From Gracilibacillus orientalis (lineage in GTDB: Bacteria; Bacillota; Bacilli; Bacillales; Amphibacillaceae): DNA of 64,000 nt. The position numbers were made by a program, and so were the translations under genes. The notes beneath the pieces were generated by a model that worked only from the letters and a program-made list of their open reading frames with translations, made no database searches and was not told the origin of the DNA. Below, one piece after another: positions 54,701 through 63,561 of the stretch (positions are counted from its first letter, which is position 1; each line of letters begins with the position of its first letter). Location of the stretch: positions 310,001 to 374,000 of the forward strand of contig NZ_FOTR01000004.1 in the NCBI RefSeq assembly GCF_900114645.1, written 5' to 3'.

Positions 54701-55269
54701 TTAAAATCCTCCTCCTTCCAATTTTCTTTCATCCATTTTCTTGCTCGATATAACCTCATTTTGACCGTGGTTTCTTCGATATTCAACTCTTGTGCAATCT
54801 GCTTATACGATAATTCCTGAAAATAATAAGCTTTCACTACTATTCGAAACTTCTCTGGCATCAAATTAATTTGTTGTTGAATCTTATTTGATTTATCTTT
54901 ACTAATAATTTGTTCGTCCGGATGTATTTCCGTACTCGCTGGCTCAAATTCTTCAAATGTTTCTAAGTCTTCTTTATGTCTTGTTATTTTTCGTTTATAA
55001 TCGATCGCTTTATGAAGGGCAATACGACTAATCCATGTTTTGAAGCCTTTATACTGATAAGAAGTAAGAGCATCAATCATTTTAATAAATGTTTCTTGTG
55101 CTAAATCTTCTGCGATTTTTTCATCATGGACGACGCTATATATTACTTTAAATACATGATGTTTGTATCGTTCTATCAATAAGCGGATCGCATGTTGATT
55201 ACCGACTTTTATTTTTCTGATCAGTTGTTCGTCTTGAATGATGCTCCCCCCTCCCTTTTTATACCCCAT
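54697..55269 (-). CDS. ECF RNA polymerase sigma factor (SigW/SigY-like operon head)
   Basis: A sigma-70 family protein: region 2 VIYSVVHDEKIAEDLAQETFIKMIDAL, linker rich in acidic residues, region 4 LPEKFRIVVKAYY-type and QIAQELNIEETTVKMRLYRARKWM. The ATG at 55269 has no ribosome site, while GGGAGG lies inside the frame 7 bases before an ATC and 10 before an ATT, so the real start may be a rare ATC/ATT (about 181-182 residues). First gene of a three-gene operon. Confidence 0.9.
   Translation of the reverse strand: MGYKKGGGSIIQDEQLIRKIKVGNQHAIRLLIERYKHHVFKVIYSVVHDEKIAEDLAQETFIKMIDALTSYQYKGFKTWISRIALHKAIDYKRKITRHKEDLETFEEFEPASTEIHPDEQIISKDKSNKIQQQINLMPEKFRIVVKAYYFQELSYKQIAQELNIEETTVKMRLYRARKWMKENWKEEDFN
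55250..55255 (-). promoter_or_regulatory. Internal Shine-Dalgarno deciding the sigma gene start
   Basis: GGGAGG (minus strand, within GGGAGGGGGG) precedes ATC at 55242 by 7 bases and ATT at 55239 by 10. The upstream ATG at 55269 has no such site. Confidence 0.55.
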
Positions 55270-55391
55270 TCTAATTGACGCATAAAAAAAGTAAATGACT
55301 ACAAAAACATCAAATTTTTTTATTACTTATAAATACCAGCAATCATGATATAATGAAAGAGTAGAATACCGAAGAAGTCAGGAGTGAGGAT

Positions 55392-56516
55392 TTGCCCAAG
55401 ATAAGAACGATTGTTTTTTTCTTATTAATAGGAGTATTAATATGGTTTTTTTATGAAGATGATTATAAAGAAGGTGGATTGTCTGATGTCTGGTACGAGA
55501 TGAAAGATGATTTTAATAATTTGAAAAACAATAGCCAGATACGCAACACGATCACTAATCTTCGTTTGGGGTTAGAAAATTTATTTGACTCCGTAACAGA
55601 CAAAGAATCTGAAGTTTCCCCTTCTCCTAATATAGAATCACCAGATCTAACAAAACCTTCTGAGCAAACTTTTTCGATTCATAATATTGAAATTAACGAT
55701 TCGAAGTCAGAGGTTGAAAATATCCTTAATGACTCGAAACGAAGCTCATTAAATGAATATGGAGTTAATTGGCACACGTACCATGATCATTATCAGAATT
55801 TCGTAATGGTTGCTTATAACGAAGATAATGAGGTAACTGCATTATACACCAATCAAGACCTTATTAGTTCTAGTGTCGATTTAGCTCTAGAAAATGATAA
55901 GAATGATGTTAGAGATGCATTGGGAGAACCGCTTGATTCGATCACGAAAGGATATGTTAAATATCGTATTGATGATAATGATGACCAGGATACCTACTTA
56001 ATCGATGATAACTATGTCACCTTTTTTTATGATATTCATCAAGAGGATACGATAGCCGCTATACAAATCATTACAGAAAGTCTTGAAAATGAGAAAGATG
56101 ACTATTTTGCTTCTCCTGATAATGCATTAGCTGAAGGTTTAGAATATCAACTCTTTGACCTTACTAATGCAGCTAGAGTTAAATTCAATGAACCGATCTT
56201 GGAATGGCATGAGCCCTCCAAGGCTACCGCACAAAATCATAGTGAAGATATGGCAGAAAATAACTATTTTGGGCATACTAATTTAGATGGCCAATCTCCT
56301 TTTGATCGATTAGAAGATGATGATATCACGTTCCGTATGGCAGGAGAAAATCTAGCAGCAGGACAACCTAACAGTATTTATGCTCACCAAGGACTTATGA
56401 ATTCAAAAGGTCATCGGGATAATATTTTAAAATCTGATTTCAGGTTAATGTCTGTAGGCGTTGCTTTCCAAGAGGACGGGCAACCATTCTATACGGAAGC
56501 CTATTTAACGAAATAA
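55392..56516 (+). CDS. CAP-domain protein with CAP-associated N-terminal domain (YlbC-like)
   Basis: A 374-aa protein: N-terminal TM/signal anchor (residues 4-20), an acidic linker, a CAP-associated domain (about 95-235) and a C-terminal SCP/CAP domain with LFDLTNAARVKFNEPILEWH, NHSEDMAENNYFGHTN, AGENLAAGQ and GHRDNILKSDFRLMSVGVAF. YlbC-like; likely acts outside the membrane. TTG start. Confidence 0.88.
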   Translation: MPKIRTIVFFLLIGVLIWFFYEDDYKEGGLSDVWYEMKDDFNNLKNNSQIRNTITNLRLGLENLFDSVTDKESEVSPSPNIESPDLTKPSEQTFSIHNIEINDSKSEVENILNDSKRSSLNEYGVNWHTYHDHYQNFVMVAYNEDNEVTALYTNQDLISSSVDLALENDKNDVRDALGEPLDSITKGYVKYRIDDNDDQDTYLIDDNYVTFFYDIHQEDTIAAIQIITESLENEKDDYFASPDNALAEGLEYQLFDLTNAARVKFNEPILEWHEPSKATAQNHSEDMAENNYFGHTNLDGQSPFDRLEDDDITFRMAGENLAAGQPNSIYAHQGLMNSKGHRDNILKSDFRLMSVGVAFQEDGQPFYTEAYLTK

Positions 56517-56541
56517 TGCTTACCTTTATGAGGTAAGCATT
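56515..56541. terminator. Hairpin between CAP and YckD-like genes
   Basis: AATGCTTACC / GGTAAGCATT 10-bp stem with a 7-base loop at the convergent gene boundary. Confidence 0.6.
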
Positions 56542-56549
56542 ATCTTTAA

Positions 56550-56870
56550 TTATTCTGCTTCTTTATCCCGTTTCCTATGATGTTTATGATCCCATTTTGG
56601 AATAAAATTATTTTCTTCTAGCTTTTCATATTTTTTCTCCATGTGTTCGAGTATTTTCTGACCTTTTTCTTCCGTAAACACACCGTATTCTATATACTTC
56701 TCGATAATTTGCTTTTCTTTTTCCATTACTTCCTGTTTCAAAGTTCTGATTTCATCTATTTGCTCGTCAGATAGTTCCACTTCCTCTGTTTCTGCATGCA
56801 CAGATGACAGGAACAGTCCTCCTATTGAGATTGTTAATAAACAGGACATAAATAGTTTTCGTAAGCTCAT
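56550..56870 (-). CDS. Secreted DUF2680 (YckD-like) protein
   Basis: A 106-aa exported protein: signal peptide with cleavage after SVHA (about residue 26), then a highly charged helical mature chain (LSDEQIDEIRTLKQEVMEKEKQ, KGQKILEHMEKKYEKLEE) and a basic tail rich in His/Arg. Resembles B. subtilis YckD. AGTGGG before the ATG. Confidence 0.8.
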   Translation of the reverse strand: MSLRKLFMSCLLTISIGGLFLSSVHAETEEVELSDEQIDEIRTLKQEVMEKEKQIIEKYIEYGVFTEEKGQKILEHMEKKYEKLEENNFIPKWDHKHHRKRDKEAE

Positions 56871-56958
56871 ATGTTATCCCACTCCTTTTTCCCTTAGTAT
56901 GGCAGACTTTCCCTCACTTATACGAAAAATCAGAGTGGATAACACTACTTAAATAATG

Positions 56959-57753
56959 TTACCGTACATATTCAACCGGAAATACTATAAAGTGTTCGCT
57001 ACAAATAAATGCAAGAAATAACCAAACTACTAAGAAGATAGAAAATAGGACATCTTTATTCGTGTATCTTAAATGATAATAATAGGTTCTTTGACTATCC
57101 TTTGAAAATTTTTTCGCTTCCATAGCTACAGCGATCCGGTGTGCTCGTCGAATACTTTGAGCTAATAATGGAATGGCATATAACTTTATTTTTTCGTACA
57201 TCCCTTTTACCCCTTTGGAATATTGGACACCTCTCACTTTTAATGCTTGTCGCAGTGTTTGAAATTCTTCTACAATGATCGGAAGCATCCTTATTGCTGC
57301 CATAAAGCTGTATGCATACTTAGGTTTCAATTTTAATTGTTGCATTGTTGAGTAAAATAAATAAACAGGTCTAGTCGTTAAAGCAAATATTAAACTCAAT
57401 ATACCAAAGACAGAACTCCTGAGCCCTAAGTGAATGCCACGATAAAAGCTCTCCTCTGTTATATGTATTAAACCAAATTTAAACCAGGTAGTTTCACCTT
57501 CACCAAAAAAAATCATAGTTGTCGAAGAGGAGAGAAAAATGATCAATAATGGAACAGCTAACAATCCGACTACTTTCCATGAATGACCGGTACAAAAAAG
57601 ATATAGTAGAAGAGCACCAATAATCATGTATAACAAAAAGTTGGGATTGTGCACAAACAGCATTCCAATAAACAAAGCAGTTAATACCAATAATTTAAAA
57701 CTGGGATTTATTCGATGCAACCATGTAGGTTGGTAATTAATACTGATAGACAT
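56959..57753 (-). CDS. ykoC: ECF transporter transmembrane (T) component for thiamine precursor
   Basis: An integral membrane T-component of an energy-coupling factor importer, 264 aa. The EcfT signature lies in RMLPIIVEEFQTLRQALKVRG and RRAHRIAVAMEAKKF (Ala-Arg-Gly motifs). Start ATG 57753 after AAGGATG. Third gene of ykoEDC; 17-base overlap with ykoD. Confidence 0.92.
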   Translation of the reverse strand: MSISINYQPTWLHRINPSFKLLVLTALFIGMLFVHNPNFLLYMIIGALLLYLFCTGHSWKVVGLLAVPLLIIFLSSSTTMIFFGEGETTWFKFGLIHITEESFYRGIHLGLRSSVFGILSLIFALTTRPVYLFYSTMQQLKLKPKYAYSFMAAIRMLPIIVEEFQTLRQALKVRGVQYSKGVKGMYEKIKLYAIPLLAQSIRRAHRIAVAMEAKKFSKDSQRTYYYHLRYTNKDVLFSIFLVVWLFLAFICSEHFIVFPVEYVR

Positions 57754-59197
57754 AGATATCATCCTTCAACATATTTTCTGTCTGTTTGGAAAGATCAAAG
57801 ATATCTGTGATTTCTCCACCTTTTATTTTCCATTCCTTGGTAGCGTATAGTTCTACTATTTCAGGCTGATGAGTGACCATAACAATGGTGACACCGTTTT
57901 TTCTGCATTCTTCAAAAAGTTCGAGCATTTGAAAGGTGTTTTTGGCATCCTGGCCAAAAGTCGGTTCATCTAATAACAGAATATCAACATCTGCAATAGT
58001 TGCAGTTGCTACACTTAGACGTTTCTTCTGACCAACAGATAATTGATAGGGATGATGAGCTTTTACATGATACAAATTATATTTTGTCAGATGTTCTTCT
58101 ATTCTGTTCACAAACTGGTATTGCGGAACATTGCTATGCTTTAAAGAATGCTCAAGTTCTACATAGACACTATTTGTTACAAATTGCAGTTCTGGGTTTT
58201 GAAATACATAACCCATCTTTCGGTAATCACATCTTCTACTACTCTCCGATAAAAAATAGCTAATCTCTCCTGATGTTTTAATTAACTGCATCATTGCAAG
58301 CATAAGCGTGCTTTTACCAGAACCATTTTCACCAGTTATCGCAATCCAGTCTCCTCGATTTATCTCCGCATCCTCAACGTGCATTTTTATTTGTTTCAGA
58401 TAATAACCGTAAAAAGAATGCATGGTTATAATCGGTTGGTGACTTTTATCACCATGTGAATGATTTGGTAATTGACTTGCATAGTCATCCCAAATATTCG
58501 GATACCATATGCCGTATTGATAAAGTTTGCTACGGAATTGGCTGAAGATATGGTTGGGCTCCCCGTTGGCAACTATAGAACCAGTTTCATTCAGAATAAT
58601 AACTCGATCAACTAATGGTAATACGTGATCAATTTTGTGTTCTACAATCACCACTGTCTTATCCTCTGAAACTTCCTTCAAAGTGTCCCAAACTTGTTTG
58701 GTGCCAACCTGATCTAGCATAGCGGTCGGTTCATCTAAGAAAAGCACTTCAGGTTCTAAAGCTAAGACAGATGCTATTGCTAGACGTTGTTTCATTCCAC
58801 CTGATAATTGTTGGATCGAAACGTGATTATCATCCAATTGTAATCCGACCTGATCTAGGTATTGGTCAATAAAATCATCCATGTCTTGCTGAGGAGTTTT
58901 TCGATTTTCTAATACAAAAGCAATCTCTTCATCAACATAAGACATACAAAATTGAGCATCTGGGTCTTGAAAAACCATCCCGTACGATTCTGATATTTGT
59001 TGTTTATCTACTTTTATAGGCATTTCTATTACGTCTGGTATTAAGCCGGCCATTATTTGGAGTAACGTAGACTTCCCCGAACCTGATGGACCGACAAGTA
59101 ATACTTTCTCACCTTTATTAATGGATAATGAAAAATCTTTAAATAATAATGATGTTGCACTTGGATATTTCGCTCGCAGATTTTTAATTTCTAACAT
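57737..59197 (-). CDS. ykoD: ECF transporter double ATPase
   Basis: A 486-aa protein with two fused ABC ATPase domains, as in YkoD. Walker A GPSGSGKSTLL and GENGSGKSTLM; signatures LSGGMKQRLA and LSVGQKKRLS; Walker B LFLDEPTA and LLLDEPTF. Energises uptake by YkoE/YkoC. Confidence 0.94.
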   Translation of the reverse strand: MLEIKNLRAKYPSATSLLFKDFSLSINKGEKVLLVGPSGSGKSTLLQIMAGLIPDVIEMPIKVDKQQISESYGMVFQDPDAQFCMSYVDEEIAFVLENRKTPQQDMDDFIDQYLDQVGLQLDDNHVSIQQLSGGMKQRLAIASVLALEPEVLFLDEPTAMLDQVGTKQVWDTLKEVSEDKTVVIVEHKIDHVLPLVDRVIILNETGSIVANGEPNHIFSQFRSKLYQYGIWYPNIWDDYASQLPNHSHGDKSHQPIITMHSFYGYYLKQIKMHVEDAEINRGDWIAITGENGSGKSTLMLAMMQLIKTSGEISYFLSESSRRCDYRKMGYVFQNPELQFVTNSVYVELEHSLKHSNVPQYQFVNRIEEHLTKYNLYHVKAHHPYQLSVGQKKRLSVATATIADVDILLLDEPTFGQDAKNTFQMLELFEECRKNGVTIVMVTHQPEIVELYATKEWKIKGGEITDIFDLSKQTENMLKDDIYVYQY

Positions 59198-59203
59198 ATC
59201 ATT

Positions 59204-59800
59204 TTACCCCATCTCATCGTCCAACATTTTATAATCATCTTCAGTAATTGGCCGAATTGCCTTCGTTACCCCTGTTTTGTCCAATGCTTCTACTAAATAA
59301 TAAGCAAACACACCTGTAATCAATATCGATCCTATTAATCTGGCAGTTATCAATAATGTGAGATTCCAAACGGCTAATGAATCGATATATCCATAAAAAA
59401 CATCTAATATAAGAGATCCTACTGCTGCTCCTACTGCTGCCAAACAGGTAACATACAGACGATAACTTTTGTACCGATACATGGCAAAAATCAGTTCACA
59501 ACCTAACCCTTGTACAAGGCCATATAACAGTAGAGATATGCCCCATTGACCACCAAATAAAAATTCCCCCTGAGCAGCGGCAAGTTCTGCCAATATAGCT
59601 ACACCTGGCTTTCGAATAATAAGAAAAGCAACCGTCGCAGCCATGAACCACATTCCATAAATTAATTGATCCACATGTAAGCCAAACACTCCTACAATGC
59701 TGGATAATGGACCCCAAAGTTTATAAATCACACTAAAAATAAAGGCAATAACAATAGTAATTAAAATATCAGTTAATGTTAATGATTTCTTCATGTACAT
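59204..59800 (-). CDS. ykoE: ECF transporter substrate-capture (S) component, thiamine/HMP
   Basis: A 198-aa membrane protein of about six TM helices. Conserved YkoE segments IYKLWGPLSSIVGVFGLHVDQLIYGMWF and GGQWGISLLLYGLVQGLGCELIFAMYRYK. It binds hydroxymethylpyrimidine or thiamine (family knowledge), consistent with the TPP riboswitch upstream. Two ATGs (59800, 59794) follow AAGGAG. Confidence 0.93.
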   Translation of the reverse strand: MYMKKSLTLTDILITIVIAFIFSVIYKLWGPLSSIVGVFGLHVDQLIYGMWFMAATVAFLIIRKPGVAILAELAAAQGEFLFGGQWGISLLLYGLVQGLGCELIFAMYRYKSYRLYVTCLAAVGAAVGSLILDVFYGYIDSLAVWNLTLLITARLIGSILITGVFAYYLVEALDKTGVTKAIRPITEDDYKMLDDEMG

Positions 59801-59890
59801 ACATCTCCTTTTAAATTATGAATAAGTACTGATCTAGGATTACATATTCTACGCAGCCATCTGCGTTATGACGAACCTCCCTTTGAACAC

Positions 59891-59928
59891 AAAAAGCCAC
59901 TATCCATACATACGTAGAGATAGTGGCT
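59891..59928 (-). terminator. Terminator of the TPP riboswitch expression platform
   Basis: AGCCACTATC / GATAGTGGCT stem with a T-run on the minus strand, between the aptamer and ykoE. Confidence 0.85.
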
Positions 59929-59967
59929 ATACTTATCCATATAAAAGTATTGCTATATTAGATACTA

Positions 59968-60058
59968 GCCACTTCCCTACGCTGGTATTATCCAGATCAG
60001 GTTCTAAGGGTCTTAAAGTCTTACTTTAATCTCAGTCTTTAAAAGACACCCCTAGTGG
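59968..60058 (-). promoter_or_regulatory. TPP riboswitch (THI element)
   Basis: Minus strand: ACTAGGGGTGTC, an arm with CTGAGATT, then CCTTAGAACCTGATCTGGAT and AATACCAGCGTAGGGAAGT. These are the conserved blocks of the thiamine pyrophosphate aptamer. With the terminator at 59891-59928 it switches off ykoEDC when TPP is plentiful. Confidence 0.95.
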
Positions 60059-60221
60059 AATGTGTTTATAATATTTAATTTGACTTCATCATATCAAAGT
60101 TATCGATATTGTCAAGAAATTATTTTAACAAATCTGATTGCGCTAATTGATATTTTTTGTTATAGTTAATTACAATGAAAAACAATTAAATATTTTACTT
60201 CAATTTTTATTGAAGTGAGAA

Positions 60222-60395
60222 TAGAGGTGCAAAGACCATTAGTACATAGTCGAAGGCTGATGTAGCCAGTGAAGACAATGGAAAGGGGAATTTGCCGAAG
60301 TAATCTAAGGATAACATCAACTTATATTACTGGTCCTTCATTGAATAAATGCAGGGCTGTCATATAGTGACGAACTATATGGAGGGCTATCTCAC
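60222..60395 (+). promoter_or_regulatory. Lysine riboswitch (L-box)
   Basis: GAGGTGC at 60224, AGTACATAGTCGAAGG, AAAGGGGAATTTGCCGAAG, GCAGGGCTGTC and GGAGGGCTATCTC at about 60381. These are the five-way junction motifs of the lysine aptamer. The terminator at 60419-60457 completes the switch upstream of dapA. Confidence 0.95.
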
Positions 60396-60418
60396 GCATC
60401 GAATCCAATGTAAATCCA

Positions 60419-60457
60419 AGATGCAACAGTGAACCCTCATTGTTGCATCTTTTTTTA
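60419..60457 (+). terminator. Terminator of the lysine riboswitch
   Basis: AGATGCAACA / TGTTGCATCT stem, 12-13 base loop, then TTTTTTT. Confidence 0.92.
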
Positions 60458-60533
60458 TTGGTGATGGAGATACCCTCTATTCAATGGAAAATAGCTAAAT
60501 TGTTTTAAATCTTTGAATAGAGGTGGATGTATC

Positions 60534-61424
60534 ATGAACTTTGGACGTGTATTAACAGCAATGGTAACTCCTTTCAATCAAAATGGAGATATTGATTATG
60601 GAAAAACAGAACGATTAATAAGCTACTTACTGCAAAATGGAACAGATGCATTAGTTATAACAGGGACAACTGGTGAATCTCCGACATTATCAAAAGAAGA
60701 AAAAATATCCCTGATAAAATTCACCGTTAAAGTAGTTAATGGTCGAGTACCAGTTATTGCTGGAACCGGGTCAAACAACACTCGTGAATCTATCGAGTTG
60801 ACGAAAAAAGCGGAAACAATTGGTGTAGATGCCATTATGCTTGTGGCGCCTTATTATAACAAACCTTCACAGGAAGGCTTATATCAACACTTTGAAGTCA
60901 TTGCGGCTTCTACTACTCTACCTGTGATGTTATATAATATTCCAGGAAGAACGAGTATTAATGTTAATCCTGACACGATTATTCAACTTTCTAAAATTGA
61001 TAATATTGTGTCTGTGAAAGAAGCTAGTGGTAATCTCGATGCGATGACTAAAATTATCCGAGAAACTGATCAGGACTTTTCTTTATATAGCGGCGATGAT
61101 AATTTAACACTGCCGGCTGTTGCGATTGGAGCAAATGGAATTGTCTCTGTTTCTTCTCATATTATCGGAAACGAAATGAACGAAATGATTGCTGCTTGTC
61201 AACACGGTGATATGTTGCGAGCACAAGAATTACATCATTTCTTGCTACCCATTATGCATGCTATGTTTATGGCACCAAGTCCAACTCCAGTGAAAACTGC
61301 TTTAGGCATAAACGGTATTGATGTCGGAGGAGTTCGTTTACCGTTAATACCATTAAATGATGAAGAAATGCAATGGTTAAGACACCAGTTATATTTCCTA
61401 CAAGAAAATTATTATGCTGGATAA
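60534..61424 (+). CDS. dapA: 4-Hydroxy-tetrahydrodipicolinate synthase
   Basis: First committed enzyme of the lysine/diaminopimelate branch, 296 aa TIM barrel. GTTGESPTL, LYNIPGRT (Tyr134), and Schiff-base Lys162 in VSVKEASGN are present. ATG 60534 after GAGGTGG. Stands alone after the lysine riboswitch, likely a lysine-repressible copy; another copy for spore dipicolinate may exist elsewhere. Confidence 0.96.
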   Translation: MNFGRVLTAMVTPFNQNGDIDYGKTERLISYLLQNGTDALVITGTTGESPTLSKEEKISLIKFTVKVVNGRVPVIAGTGSNNTRESIELTKKAETIGVDAIMLVAPYYNKPSQEGLYQHFEVIAASTTLPVMLYNIPGRTSINVNPDTIIQLSKIDNIVSVKEASGNLDAMTKIIRETDQDFSLYSGDDNLTLPAVAIGANGIVSVSSHIIGNEMNEMIAACQHGDMLRAQELHHFLLPIMHAMFMAPSPTPVKTALGINGIDVGGVRLPLIPLNDEEMQWLRHQLYFLQENYYAG

Positions 61425-61427
61425 TAT

Positions 61428-61465
61428 AAAACCGCAGTTCACTGCTAAAGCGAGCTGCGGTTTTT
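61428..61465 (+). terminator. Terminator of dapA
   Basis: AAACCGCAG / CTGCGGTTT stem followed by T-run. Confidence 0.88.
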
Positions 61466-61597
61466 GTTTCTGTACAAATTCAGTGAATGATTCATCATCA
61501 CTCATGAGTAATATTTCTATAAGAAAGTCATACTATAACTTTATCGATTTTGCTATACTATTCCTACCTACTATTATTTGAGAATGGAGCGTATATC

Positions 61598-62035
61598 ATG
61601 AAAATATATGTAGATGCTGATGCTTGTCCTGTAACAGATATTATTATCGAAGAAGCCAAAACCTATCAAATCGATGTGATAGTAGTAAAAAGCTACAGTC
61701 ATTTTTCGATAAAAGAAACACCTGAACATGTAACAGTAAAATATGTAGATGACGGTGCTGATGCAGTTGACTATCGGATCGTGGAAATGGTAATGCCTAA
61801 TGATCTCGTGATCACCCAGGATTACGGGCTTGCAGCAATTTGTTTAGAGAAAGATTGCCATGTTATGCATCATGTTGGTTTTATTTATTCAAAAGAAAAA
61901 ATTAACCAAATGTTACAGGAACGGCATGTGAATGCTAAGGCCAGAAAAGCAGGCGTACGAACAAAAGGACCGAAAAAATTTACAGAAGACCAAAAAAATA
62001 GCTTCCGTTTGAAACTACGAAAGCTATTGGAATAA
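61598..62035 (+). CDS. yqxD: YaiI/YqxD family protein (UPF0178)
   Basis: A 145-aa PIN-like NYN domain protein: MKIYVDADACPVTDIIIEEA, VTQDYGLAAICLEKDC-like and a basic C-terminus RTKGPKKFTEDQK. Function unknown. Start ATG 61598; a longer open frame upstream lacks a ribosome site. Confidence 0.9.
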   Translation: MKIYVDADACPVTDIIIEEAKTYQIDVIVVKSYSHFSIKETPEHVTVKYVDDGADAVDYRIVEMVMPNDLVITQDYGLAAICLEKDCHVMHHVGFIYSKEKINQMLQERHVNAKARKAGVRTKGPKKFTEDQKNSFRLKLRKLLE

Positions 62036-62037
62036 TA

Positions 62038-62187
62038 TTAATTTGCTTTTTCCTCATCTTCAATGATTTCAGCAATTTTGCTAATTTGCCAGCGTTTTGC
62101 TGTTTCATCATTGATTTCATAAATTTTACCAGCTCGCAATAATTCTTTGTTATAGGTGGATTGTACGAGCATTTTTATTTTTGCCAT
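62038..62187 (-). CDS. 49-aa small protein, translationally coupled to an esterase
   Basis: Encodes MAKIKMLVQSTYNKELLRAG and then a charged helix ending EIIEDEEKAN. Its ATG overlaps the TAA of the upstream esterase (TAATG) and GAGGAAG lies just before, so translation is coupled. Too short for a standard ORF cut-off. I do not recognise the family. Confidence 0.6.
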   Translation of the reverse strand: MAKIKMLVQSTYNKELLRAGKIYEINDETAKRWQISKIAEIIEDEEKAN

Positions 62188-62966
62188 TAGTCTTCCTCAC
62201 TTTCTGTTATAAATGCCGTTAACCAGCGTATGCAAGCATTTTTCCAATCCATTGTATTAGGATGCTCCTCAGCTAGACCTAGACCATGTCTGCCATCTTG
62301 ATAAATATGTAATTCATAAGGAATATGACACCTTTGCAATGCTTCTGTATATTTTAAACTATTAAGCGATAATACTGATTGATCATTTGCGGTAGACCAG
62401 ATAAACGTTGGTGGTGTATCTTCATGTACAATTTTCTCACATGAATATTGGTCAATCAATTGCTGGTTTGGATTTTTACCAAGTAAATTTGCTTTGCTTC
62501 CTTCATGTGTAAATTCTCCCATTGTAATCACTGGATAACAAAGAATTTGAAAATCTGGTCTTGAGGAGTAACCACCTGATTCGGTGTAATGATTACTCAC
62601 CACAGCAGCAAGGTGCCCACCTGCCGAAAATCCTAACACGCCTACTTTATTTTGATCGTTCATACTCCAATCCTTTTTCTTCTTTTTAATTAATTGGATT
62701 GCCTGTTGTGCTTGTGCAATGGTTTCTTGTTTTGATATCGGTGCAACCTGGTACCTTAAAACACAGGCATGAATGCCATTCTGATTGAGCCATTTTGCTA
62801 CAGGTTCCCCCTCATGATAAGCACGGTGACCATACCCACCTCCTGGTATAACTAATATGATTGGTGCTACCTGCTTATCTGGTATTAAATACGGTGTAAT
62901 ACTTGGCACGTCTTGATGTAAAGACTGATCTTCCCAATTCACGTAATTTTCTTCGATTATTTTCAA
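62187..62966 (-). CDS. Alpha/beta hydrolase (BD-FAE-like esterase)
   Basis: A 259-aa serine esterase: oxyanion motif VIPGGGYGHRAYHEGEPVAKWL (PGGGY), nucleophile GFSAGGHLA, acid DQSVLSLNS-type region and catalytic His in DGRHGLGLAEEH. Start TTG 62966 (MKIIEENY) after AAGGTGG; GTG 62978 is the alternative. Resembles xylan/acetyl esterases; substrate unknown. Confidence 0.9.
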   Translation of the reverse strand: MKIIEENYVNWEDQSLHQDVPSITPYLIPDKQVAPIILVIPGGGYGHRAYHEGEPVAKWLNQNGIHACVLRYQVAPISKQETIAQAQQAIQLIKKKKKDWSMNDQNKVGVLGFSAGGHLAAVVSNHYTESGGYSSRPDFQILCYPVITMGEFTHEGSKANLLGKNPNQQLIDQYSCEKIVHEDTPPTFIWSTANDQSVLSLNSLKYTEALQRCHIPYELHIYQDGRHGLGLAEEHPNTMDWKNACIRWLTAFITESEED

Positions 62967-63037
62967 TGAACTAACCACCTTTTATAAATTATTTTACCAA
63001 AAATAGGTGAATATCCTATCCCCATTTGTAATTGGTG

Positions 63038-63046
63038 CATAGGCTA
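63038..63046 (+). promoter_or_regulatory. SigK/SigE-like -10 element
   Basis: CATAGGCTA fits CATANNNTA, about 43 bases before the ATG of the Pro-rich protein. No good -35 AC at the expected distance. Confidence 0.35.
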
Positions 63047-63088
63047 CTATCAAGTGATGAAAGTTTACAGAAGGAAGGGGAATGCTTT

Positions 63089-63355
63089 ATGCATCATCAC
63101 CGCTATCAGATGGCACCTCAACAGTTGCGCCATACACAACTACCACATCCACAAGAAAGGTTTTTCGGACCTATAGGGCCATTAGGGGCAGGTTTATTAG
63201 GTTTTGGGCTTGGTTATTTAGGAAGCGAAATCGCAGGTGGTCCTCCAGGGCCATACCCATATCCACCCTACCCACCATATTACGATCATCCACCGTACGG
63301 TCCACCGTTTCCACCAGGACCATATGGACCAGGGCCGTATTATGGACCATTCTAA
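63089..63355 (+). CDS. Pro/Gly/Tyr-rich protein, probable spore coat type
   Basis: An 88-aa protein: HHHRYQMAPQQLRH N-terminus, a Gly-rich hydrophobic segment (GPLGAGLLGFGLGYLGSEIAGG), then a tail of PPYPPYY, PPYGPPFPPGPYGPG repeats ending YYGPF. Such Pro/Gly/Tyr tails are typical of Bacillus spore coat and exosporium proteins. GGAAGGGGAAT before the ATG. No homologue recognised. Confidence 0.75.
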   Translation: MHHHRYQMAPQQLRHTQLPHPQERFFGPIGPLGAGLLGFGLGYLGSEIAGGPPGPYPYPPYPPYYDHPPYGPPFPPGPYGPGPYYGPF

Positions 63356-63448
63356 GTGTTTACAGTAAACTAGACCAGCTAGGTACTTTTCATTGATATG
63401 GTTTATGCTTAAAACTTGGCAATAGTATAAAATGCCAGCTTATAACAA

Positions 63449-63476
63449 AGAGATCAGTTTCTACTGATCTCTTTTA
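63449..63476. terminator. Terminator between the Pro-rich gene and cysK
   Basis: AAGAGATCAGT / ACTGATCTCTT stem with short loop and T-run. Confidence 0.85.
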
Positions 63477-63561
63477 GTATTTAGTGATTAAACGTTTTTT
63501 AAGCTTTTTGAATGAATTGAACACCCTTCATACTTTGGAGAATTAAATAAATCCTCGTGCA

